Source of the DNA: Nemania diffusa
Taxonomy: Eukaryota; Ascomycota; Sordariomycetes; Xylariales; Xylariaceae
Length of the DNA stretch: 64,000 nt
Reading direction: 5' to 3'
NCBI GenBank assembly: GCA_038501195.1
Contig: JBBPUQ010000004.1
Coordinates: 2,170,001 to 2,234,000 of the forward strand
This document shows, in pieces, positions 49,962-61,018 of the stretch. The translations under genes and the position numbers were made by a program. Each line of letters begins with the position of its first letter. Position 1 is the stretch's first letter. The notes beneath the pieces are model-generated. The model was not told the origin of the DNA. It saw nothing but the letters and a program-made list of their open reading frames with translations, and did not search any database.

Positions 49962-50990
49962 GCAGCAGGAGTTGCAATTGTCCTTTTCGCCTGTTTCAGA
50001 ACGTCGACTCACGCCGGCTTTACTTATGCATAGCAACGGAGTTTTGGGAGAGTATACCAGATTGCTTTTCATACGGAGGTCTACGGCTAGACTACATAAT
50101 CCACAACATTGAGGCAACTAGCTAGGAAGTACAGTTTGTCTTACACGAATGCTTATCTCAGAAGAAGCCATGTCGGTGATCGAGCCGCAACTTGTGAATC
50201 TCCAACACATATGTGAGACAGATCATCGTTGCCCTCATTGGCATTTGGTAGCAACGAACCCCTCTGTTTCATTTCCGTCCTAAATCCAAAAGAACAATAG
50301 AGAGTACTTGAGGTAGGCTCGAATCTATCGAATTCCCGATATTACCTTATTGATTCACCGTCATCCGTTAAACTCCGGTAAGTAGATAACTACTCCATAA
50401 TTTTGGAGCTCAATGGTTCGAGGGCCCACCATCACCGTGGGGTAATGCCAGTTCACCACCTACCAAACCTTGCTCGCCTCCCTATATCGGCGCATGTATG
50501 TTGGAGTTCGATACCATTCTGGCAGCCCAGCTGCACATCACGAACCGGCAGCCACCACAACACCAAATATGGGCTACAAGACGGTTGGCACACGAAAGTT
50601 TAGACGCTCCGAGAGCCGCAAGCCGCCGCCCTGAACATAGATGTACGAAGTGAGAATGTGATATCCAATGGGTGTTGCATCCGGGCTTCTGCATCCTTTA
50701 TTAGGTTCCCCCAAGCAGCTTTATAAGGTAGGGGTTGGTCAGCAGGCGCACATTTCGCTTGCTGACGAATAATGGCTCAATTAAGTGTTGGTTAAAGATA
50801 TGCCTCTTAATACCTAGTTTGGAACATCCTGGTCTAGTAACAAGTAATCAAGAGGGGAAAATAGTCTCTTCATTTCATATTTATAAACCTTAGGCTAGAT
50901 TTAGTTTTAAGAAGTAGCATAGGGTTTCCGTCCTAAAATATTAGTAATATTGGTGTTTCTCGAAGTCTGGACCACTTCCTAGAGTAAGCT
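49962..50990. other. Intergenic, no gene seen
   Basis: 3' flank of TAF13 and promoter of the EamA transporter. Overlapping short frames only. A GGTTCGAGGGC near 50414 resembles a tRNA B box but lacks cloverleaf context. Confidence 0.6.
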
Positions 50991-52499
50991 ATGACTTCGC
51001 CAGCAACGGGCCAGACCGAGGGATCTGATAACTACTACCTCGGAGATGCAGAACATACACCAGGTCATCTTACTTCATCAGCATCTTACGGTCCTTCGGC
51101 GGATGACAAGCAAGGCAAAATAAGCGTACATCTGTTAGATATTGGCGATCTCCGACATGGTTCTCAAAGCCCGCTCTCTCGAAGTGGGCAGGCTTCATCG
51201 ACACTAAGCCTTGAAGACCATTTTCTGCCCCCAACGGCATCGACAAGGACCGCAACACCAATATTGCCTTCTAGGGCGGTCTCGACTCGCCTAGGCATCT
51301 ATCGGTTCTTCACGTCCCAATGGCAAAAACATAGAGCGCCGATCTTCGTTTTTGGTGCACAATTTTTCGGGGCGTTGATGAATCTCTTCGCGCGCCTCCT
51401 TGAGCTAGACGAGAACGACAGGAAGCTCCACCCCATGCAGCTCCTGTTCTGGCGCATGTTGATTACCTTAGTCGCATGCTCGCTTTACATCGTTAAGCAG
51501 AAGATCCCACATGGCGTGCTTGGTAGCCCTAAAGTGCGGTGGCTACTCGTGGCCCGTGGAACTGCAGGCTTCTTCGGGATATATGGAATCTGGTACTCGA
51601 TCGTGTACTTGCCCCTCTCGGAGGCAACCGTGATAACATTCATAGCCCCGAACCTAGCGGGATATTTGTGTCATCTTTTCCTCAAGGATCCGTTTACGCG
51701 CATTGAGCAGCTCGCGTCATACTTGGCGCTGGGGGGCGTGGTGTTGATCACGAAACCCACGAGCTTGTTCTCAGCTACGGCTCAGGAGGGAGGAACCGTT
51801 CAAATGGCCTTGGAAACCGTAGTAAACGCAACAAGCATAGCGACTCCAAGATCCGATATGACCGGGCCGACGATCGTTGATCCTTATACGCCTACGAACT
51901 CCGAGCGGCTAGGTGCCATCGGCTTCGCTCTCCTCGGCGTCTTAGGCACCTCTTTCACCTTCACAACGCTGCGTGCTATCGGGAAACGGGCGCACCCTCT
52001 CATCTCCGTAAATTACTTCAGCGGCTTGTGCCTGATCGTGACGTTTTTCGGGCTATCCTTTGCACCATATCTCAACATCGGACAACCTGAGCTCCGGCTT
52101 GCATTCCCTTCATCTATCCGCCAATGGGCTTTACTGTTGCTCATAACAGCATGCGGGTTAATATTGCAGGTCCTCACCACGAAGGGGCTGGCGGCCGAGC
52201 GTAGCAATAGGGCGACGGCCATGACGTATACGCATATACTTTTTGCGGCCTTCTTCGATCGTCTTGTCTGGGGAACGACAATAGGCTGGATAAGTGCCAT
52301 TGGCGGCGCAATGATTATCGCTGGAGCCATTTGGGTTGCGACCTCGAAGAAAGAGACGATGAAGGGGAAAGGGAATGATGATGAAATGGACATTGAGAGA
52401 GCAACGGCTCTGAGAACTCAGGGAATAGAAGCCGTTCCTATGTTGAGAGGGGATCTCGAGGATCAAGATGATGATATTGCCTTGAGAAGCATGAGATAA
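50991..52499 (+). CDS. EamA/DMT-superfamily membrane transporter
   Basis: A single exon of 502 aa. A polar, Ser/Thr-rich cytosolic N-terminus of about 115 residues precedes two five-helix EamA repeats. The first spans roughly 117-256 (FVFGAQFFGALMNLFARLLE, QLLFWRMLITLVACSLYIV, GIYGIWYSIVYLPLSEATVI and ITKPTSLF). The second spans about 310-450 (IGFALLGVLGTSFTFTTLRA, ISVNYFSGLCLIVTFFGLSF, WALLLLITACGLILQVLTTK and YTHILFAAFFDRLVWG). The tail is acidic (MDIERAT, DLEDQDDDIAL). It resembles SLC35G/YMR253C-type transporters. The substrate is unknown, and the membrane (plasma or internal) cannot be told from sequence. Confidence 0.88.
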   Translation: MTSPATGQTEGSDNYYLGDAEHTPGHLTSSASYGPSADDKQGKISVHLLDIGDLRHGSQSPLSRSGQASSTLSLEDHFLPPTASTRTATPILPSRAVSTRLGIYRFFTSQWQKHRAPIFVFGAQFFGALMNLFARLLELDENDRKLHPMQLLFWRMLITLVACSLYIVKQKIPHGVLGSPKVRWLLVARGTAGFFGIYGIWYSIVYLPLSEATVITFIAPNLAGYLCHLFLKDPFTRIEQLASYLALGGVVLITKPTSLFSATAQEGGTVQMALETVVNATSIATPRSDMTGPTIVDPYTPTNSERLGAIGFALLGVLGTSFTFTTLRAIGKRAHPLISVNYFSGLCLIVTFFGLSFAPYLNIGQPELRLAFPSSIRQWALLLLITACGLILQVLTTKGLAAERSNRATAMTYTHILFAAFFDRLVWGTTIGWISAIGGAMIIAGAIWVATSKKETMKGKGNDDEMDIERATALRTQGIEAVPMLRGDLEDQDDDIALRSMR

Positions 52500-53159
52500 T
52501 AGGTAATATTGGTTGGTTATAGATAAAGGCCAGAAACATATAAATACCTATACGATACTGTTCTCCAGTATCCAGTATCGAACCTGTATTTCATTGACCT
52601 AGCACACACATGAATGAACCTCGAACGATATTGGTGAACTAAAACTGATAACATAGATTAGTCAATGTCATAATAGACGAGAGAACCTTTAGCTATTTAA
52701 ATGTAAGCCTTCTGGTTTCTAACTGATCTTTCATTTTAATATTTCATTTCATCATCGATTGATGAGCTGGTAGAAGAGAGAAAGATTGTCAAGTTTATGT
52801 ATGTAGGACATTATAAGTTTGGTCTACTTGTGAGACATAGTGCATATTATTGTGTACACTGTATTCGCACAGTCCTGACGTCGCGCCTCAAAAAAGTTCG
52901 CGACTTGAACATTTAGAGCTCCCAAGCTCCTGCCCGCCCCAGCCAGCTACCTACCTAGTAACTACATAGAGTGTACTTACCTAGCTCCCAACTTTTCAGC
53001 CTTCCAGCCTGCACCATTGACCAACAACAGTCAACCACCGAATATCACCTAATCGACAACTCAAATCGAATCGCGAACGACCCAAAATTTTCCTCGGAAA
53101 CATCAATTCTTGACCCGACCCATCGATCCCTGCCTTTCCTATCCATCGCTTCGCCCAAT
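52500..53159. promoter_or_regulatory. Intergenic with RVB1 promoter
   Basis: No gene. A TGACGTCG element (CRE-like core) lies at about 52875-52882, some 280 bases upstream of RVB1. The last 200 bases are C-rich with few G on the plus strand, typical of fungal leaders. Confidence 0.5.
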
Positions 53160-54783
<1,624 letters not shown>

Positions 54784-57060
54784 ATTATATGAAAAAAAGC
54801 CCAAGCACTGTAAAACAAACAACGATAGAGCCAGGCCAGTGGTCTTGGGTATGGCCTAGGATGGAAATGAGTATGCGTGGGCTGTTGGGAATTACCAAGT
54901 ACTATAACCCGCGCTGTATTAGTTCCTATGTTGCCTTGTATTTTGCGTCGTACGAAGCATAGGGAAGCCTGGGCCATGCAATTTCCCGGCGAGACATCAA
55001 AAATGTAGTGGGCGAACGCCGAAGACGGGAAGGATTTCGGAGTTCCTCGGTAAACGGAACTGTTGGTCATGTCTTAACTATTGCTATAGGTAATTAGATA
55101 GTACCTATGTTGATCCGGCCATCGCTTTGCCGGTAATGAATCATTCTATTTTTTTCCCCGGTTCCGATGTAATGAGACGAAGCAGTCTCTTACTAGCTGC
55201 ATTGATGATGTTTCTAAGAGACGTAACTACGAACGATCTAAGACACACCAAACACGTACATATTGTTGAGGGTCGTATTATAGGAAGGGGAGATGACACG
55301 AGGACTTACTTATATTTTTCTGGATTCGGTCGATGTGTTTTATGGCTTTATCGTCTTGAAATACATGGCATTCCACTGTGCTCACTACGATGAAGACCTT
55401 GGTGGCTACTTGAAACACAAGAGTATACACCTCTGGAATGGTGGATTACATGCATCGGCATAGATCTTGCATGGGAGCATGCATATATAGCCTTATTTCC
55501 TAGATGACCAGCGTATCTACATACAGATAGATAGCTTGACTAGGTATGCTGGTGGTGTGTTGTGTTCGCATACTTGCTGCGTGTTAGACTTTTCTTATAA
55601 TTATTTATACTGTTTACTTGTGACATACAAATACTCAACCTGTAACACCATACACGTGCGGCTCTGTTACAGCCTTATTCCAACTGCCTAGCGAAAGATG
55701 TCACTTATCATCCCTCTTTATACTACCAATACTTAGAACTACACTCACAAGCACACTTTACCGGTTCTTATCATTGCCATTGCTTGCTAGCATGTTAGTT
55801 ATATATTAAACTAGACATCTATATAAAAAATGATGATGTAAGTAACAATACTGACTACGCTACGAGTCACATGCGTGTAATCACGCCAGCGTATTTGCAA
55901 ACACTATGAGACAAAGAATAACCACAGGCCATCTTTTCCCTCTAACTTAATCCATCGGCTACCCCTTTTAATATGTCATACCTGCAATAACCCAGAATTA
56001 TTCCCGAGACATGTAGGCAGATGTGCTTCTTATCCCGCTAGGTGGTATATATGCTCGGGAAAAATACCTTTACATAAAATCACAAAGATCAAAGTAGAGT
56101 AGCAGAGATGACGCCGTAAAAATAAAAACGCCTTTTGACTAGTAGATGGCCTGTATGGAATTATCTGACACGGCAATGGTTACGGCAGTTGAATCCCGAT
56201 CTATTATTAAGCTTTAGACAAAGGAAAATGAATTAGCCAGAGGTCCTATTATTACAACTACTGCTGAGATGGCACACTCACAATGACTTCTCCTCGGTAG
56301 CGCTAGTGCTACAACCTAGGGGAGTGGAACGCGAGCCAACGATAAGGTGATGAAGGGAACAAAGAAAACAGTATACCCTAACACCGTTCACTGAAACGGG
56401 ATGCGTATCTGTGTGCACTCTATTAGCGGACTTATTCCGTTAGGGATTCGTGGCCTTCATTGTTTTGCTTAGGCTTACTGGGCAGGGATATTTTCTCTTT
56501 GATACAAACAAAAGAGAAAGAAGAAAGAGATACCAAAAAGACAATATCTCCCTATCCATTCAAAACAAACACTTAGTTCGCCTCTTGTTACCGTAACTGG
56601 ATCTATGGCTGGCCCCAAGTCACGTTTTGCCGTTATTCATCCACACAACTCTCTATTCATCCCACGCCCTCTTCTTGTTCTTGTTGTCTCATGCAGCTCT
56701 ACGTTCCCCAGGCCCTCTACAGAGAACAAGAGCAATGAGGAGAGAACAATGAACGGAGTCCGCCTGATCTAGGTCCAACTATCCTCTTGTCTCGTGTTCT
56801 CGCCTCTCCCCTATTAATCTCTAGTCCGAATCAAAGAGATAGTAAAAATAAACAAGAAGCCACGTCTTGTATCTTTCGTTCTCCTCAGCCTAACTTGTCG
56901 TTTGGAGCTCGACGTCTGAGACTTTTGTTAGTGTTTGTGTATGCTTGAACCCGCCCCTTTTCCACTGCCACTGCTTCGCCATCATTTTTATCCCCGTTTG
57001 CAACACGACTAGACTATCTACCAACACAAGAAATAACACCAAGTATCTTTTAACGAGATC
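54784..57060. other. Intergenic 2.3 kb, includes HMG-gene leader
   Basis: No supportable gene. The final 500 bases before 57061 are CT-rich with repeated CTCTTGT/TTCTTGTTC-like runs, as in long fungal 5' UTRs. A spliced leader cannot be excluded, as there are GT...AG-like pairs. The remainder has only small overlapping frames. Confidence 0.55.
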
Positions 57061-60000
57061 ATGACCGACACACCAAGTGTCTCTAGTGACCCTTACACCT
57101 CTTCGGCGTCGCCTTCCTACACTTCCTCGCCTGAGCATTCATCCTCAACTAGCAGGAAAGTTTCGTCAGTATCACAACATCGTCCACCTCCTCTGAATTT
57201 ATCAACGAAAAGGAACAGCGGGCCATCGCCAGAAAGACCTCAAAGCCAGCCAGTAATGACAACACGCAGCCGTGGTGGGCACGGTGGCCCTGTACCAGCC
57301 GTAGCAGCGAAGCCATTGCTGCCACCAACACCAGGCGCTTCATCTTATGTCCATCATGGGATCCATCATGGCGATCACGGCGGCTCTAAGAACAAGAAAC
57401 GAGCAAAATCCATTGATATTGAAGAGGCGAACCAATCGAGTATTGCAAGATTGAGTCTCTATACCCCGACTACAGCACGGAATGACGGTCCGAGAGAGCT
57501 GATATGCCTATGTGCTAAGGCACCGAAGGTACCTAGACCGCGGAATGGTATGTAGTTCATTCATTGCTTATCTCCCCAACTCCCGAACTAGCACCGACCC
57601 TGTTTCTTTCGTCCTATCCCGATATCCCGAGACCTGTCCCACGTCATCATCGTTTGTCAACAATTTCTCGATTCTTGAGCGGCTCTATTTTTTTCTGTCC
57701 GCACCTCTTTCTTAATTCATTCAGCGTGGCCCGCACCTGGAATCGGGGTCTGGAATTGTCCCGGCTCCGAGATGGCGACTCGGACCACTTCTCTCTTTGT
57801 CTAAGAGTCTCCGTTTTGTCTCTTGCCAGTGGCGCATTGCATGAAAGGGAGTGAGACCCTGTTGAATTGTTTTGATTTCTTTCTGCCTCGCCCGCCATGA
57901 ATGAGTTCGAAAAGCCCAGCCTTTCGTCCACATAGGCTGTTCAACCGAAGGCAAACAAAACAAAACAAAAGGCCCGAGAAACAAAAAAAAAAAAAGGACA
58001 ACAACGTAAGATAATAGTGACTAACCTTTGTGCGTGGGCCTTTGCCTCGTCAACAGCATTTATCCTTTATCGTCAAGCCTGGCAAGGCCACTTTGCTGCC
58101 CAGCATCCGGGCCTCGCCAACCCCGAGATATCCAAGCTCATAGGAGAGAAGTGGCGCGAGCAACCCGACAGTGTTAAGAACGAGTGGAAACAGCTTGCCG
58201 AAGAGGAGAAGGTCCGCCACCAGCGCCAGTATCCAGGCTACCGGTACCAGCCACGACGAGGAGGCAAGAACGGCAGCGGTAGACCGACGTCCTCAAGCGG
58301 AGAGACGCCTGGACGCTGTCCCAAGTGTGGCGGCCGCTATATCGCGACACCTAGAACGCCCACGACCCCCTTTAACGTAGCGTCGCCTCCGTCCTCGAAA
58401 CTCCCGCCAGGGATGCAGCCATATATGGCGGCGGAACGTCCGAGGCACGGGTCCATTCCAGGCAGCGCTATACCCGTAGATGCCCACGCTCGGCGATATA
58501 ATCAACCGCATATCGAAGAGGATTACTCGGCAATGTCACCACTGGCTGCGCCTCTCCCTGGAATGCCACCAGAGACGAAACGGCGACGCTTTAACGGACC
58601 ACCCGTTTATGTGCCTGGGTCGCCACATATGTATGCACCTGTCGACCCTCGGTATCAGCAACGTCTATCAGTGGGCGGACCGCCGATATCAGCCACCGGC
58701 TACGGTCCAGGGCACCTCCCAAGACCCCCTATGCCACACCGCCAAGGGCTTTATACGAGTCACTCGAACAATCCTCACATGCAGCCACCGCCACCACCTC
58801 GGCAGACCATGGCATACCAACCGGTGGTGACGACCCCTAATCGACCGAATAGCGGGTTCGACGAGTCACTCCGGCTGCCTCCATTACAGACACCGATGCA
58901 CGAGTCCTCAGCGAAAGGCGCAGAGCCGGGCGCAAGACAGGCCTTGCCAAATGCGCAACATCAAAAGACCCCCAGCACGGGCCTGAGCGCGATAAACCCA
59001 GGGAGCGTAGCCATCAGACAGTCGCAACACCAGCACCCTCATCAACATCAACATCAACACCCACACTCTCACCCGCCACCCCCGGGATCGCCCATGATGC
59101 AGAAATGGCCATTCCTGCTCAAGCTCGAGGTTCTGCGCTCCATCAGCCCGCCCCTGCACCCGCCAGGCGCGGGCGGCCCGCACTACGAGACGCGGGGGCC
59201 GATTATCGCGGTGGAGGGCGCGCCGACGGCGGTGCTGAAGGAGGTGGCGGCTGTCATTGAGCGCGCGCTGTCCGTGTCGGCCGAGTTCGCCGTGCGCGTG
59301 TGGTCCGAGGACACGAGCACGGCCATCGCGCACTCGAGTCCCGAGCCGCACGCTAGCAGCACCGTCGAGGCGAACGGGAACGGGAACGCTCCCGAAAATG
59401 GGAGTGGCAATAATAATAATAACGTCAAGGGGGGGCCTGATAATAGTGGCGGTGGTGGCGGGAGCAGTAGCGTTGGGTTGGGGGCGCCGGCGGCAGCGCC
59501 GAAGAAATCGTCGCCGCTGATCAGCCCCATCGCGGGCTATGTCGCGCGCATGCTCAAGTGGCACAAGACGTCCGAGGACCTCGTGCGGTACGTCACGAAC
59601 CATCCGCCGTCGTCGCCACAACAGGCCAGCGGCGAAAACAGCAGCAACGACAACAATAACGACGACAGTGCTGCGAAGGAGGCGGCGGCCGGAACAGCCG
59701 ATTCTAAAAGTAGTAGCACTACGGCGACATCCTCGTCGGCGTCGGCGTCACCGTCACATAGATTGCCGATCGCCATCCTCTCCGACGGCTACAGCCTGAC
59801 GTTCTCGGACCGGTACGCGGGCGCGCTGCACGTCAACGACGCGTACCGCGCCGACGACCACTGGCAGTGGGTGGCGACGCTGTGGCGCGGCATCGTGGGC
59901 GCCGACCTCACCGTCTACGTCAAGAGGACCCCCGACGAGGCCCACGGCGGCGGCGCCGGCGGGAGCAGCGGCGGTAGCAACAACAGCGTTGAGATTGCCG

Positions 60001-60131
60001 GTCCGGGGGTCATGGTCATCCGCGTGTCGGACGGCGGACGCGTGGACGAGAAGCTCGAGCGCAGGCTGGGCTTCGAGATTGCCGAGTGGGTTCGTGGAGG
60101 GAGCTTCACGGCTGGGTTTGGGAAGATGTGA
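57061..60131 (+). CDS. HMG-box transcription factor (Rox1/Ste11-like)
   Basis: Exons 57061-57547 and 58057-60131 give 853 aa. The 509-bp intron (GTATGT donor, GTGACTAAC branch at about 58017, CAACAG acceptor) splits the Ala of PRPRNAFILYR inside the HMG box. The N-terminus is Ser/Pro-rich with a basic KNKKRAKSID stretch. The HMG box covers about residues 157-235 (VPRPRNAFILYR, LANPEISKLIGEKWREQPDS, VKNEWKQLAEEEKVRHQRQYPGY). A CPKCGG motif follows. The long tail has His/Gln/Pro runs, a conserved-looking patch (FLLKLEVLRSISPPLHP; RGPIIAVEG), Asn/Gly/Ser repeats and a GC-rich C-terminal segment with LPIAILSDGYSLTFSDRYAG. Sequence-specific HMG-box factors bend AT-rich DNA and control mating or stress genes. 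The target of this one is unknown. Confidence 0.85.
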
Positions 60132-61018
60132 TTTTTTATTTTGTCGTGCCTTTTTGTTCAAGCAAAAAAATATCCCTTGGAGTGGTACCACTGTCGCTAT
60201 TGCTTGGCTTTTTGACTTTATTTATGATGGTTTGTTCACACGTGGAAGAATTGTGGCGTTCGAATGACAATGGAGGGGGTTAAATATGTCTTGGGATAAA
60301 AATGATTGAGGGAGGAAAGGGATGTCTATCTATGCTTAACCTACCTACCTTAACCTACCTCTAGTCGAGGGATGTGACGGTATGTATGGCTTCGACTTTT
60401 TCATTGTATCTATGCGTTTGAGATTGAGCTTGGGTGAGATGGGATATCACATAAAATATACACTTGTATGTAGCTTTGAATATTATGTTGCCTCTATCAT
60501 CTCACCGTCTTACCGAGTTGCTTTGCTGTGCCTGAGTCTGGAGTGAGGCGTCGCGTAGACTGATATAAATTCTAGCGCAAGAATGAAGGTCGGTCATACG
60601 AGAATGCCGCCGCAAAGATTCGGTATGAAAAAATACAGCATTGCTTGAGGTGGAATTGGTGTTGAACTATCGAGATGCTATATTCTATGATACCTGTGTG
60701 GATACTGGTTTAGGTAGGTACCTACCTACCTAACGTATAGGTGGGTGGGGTGTGGACCCACAGTGAAATAGCTATACCTAGGTAATGCACGGTGTCTATT
60801 TACAACTTAAATATTGACACCGACTTGTGCAAGTCGCGTAATCGAATAACCAGAAGACGCGTTTCGCAGAACAAAGGAATTCCAAGCTCAAACGAACAAG
60901 CCAGGCAACCCTAGCTCGGGCTCTATTTATCCAGCATCTAAACCCCAAACCCCCAAACCCCCACAAGGGCGGCTCGCCATGTACTAACCGACCAGCATAG
61001 CCTAGATGGTAGAGCAGC
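60132..61018. promoter_or_regulatory. Intergenic with dynactin p150 promoter
   Basis: No supportable gene. A minus-strand frame at 60796-61425 is antisense to the dynactin CAP-Gly exon and is rejected. Two AGGTAGGT clusters lie at 60337-60360 and 60711-60732. CAAACCCCCAAACCCCCACA near 60943-60965 is a short C-rich repeat just upstream of the start. Confidence 0.6.
60711..60728. repeat. Perfect 18-bp palindrome of the AGGTAGGT motif
   Basis: TAGGTAGGTACCTACCTA is identical on both strands and continues into CCTAACG. It is the most symmetric example of the dispersed motif, about 290 bases upstream of the dynactin start codon. Confidence 0.8.

Noticed and set aside
50405..50430. B-box-like GGTTCGAGGGC
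   Set aside because: Consensus is not exact, and no A box or cloverleaf can be drawn around it.
58908..59621. 237-codon minus-strand frame
   Set aside because: Arg-rich antisense shadow of the GC-rich HMG-box exon.
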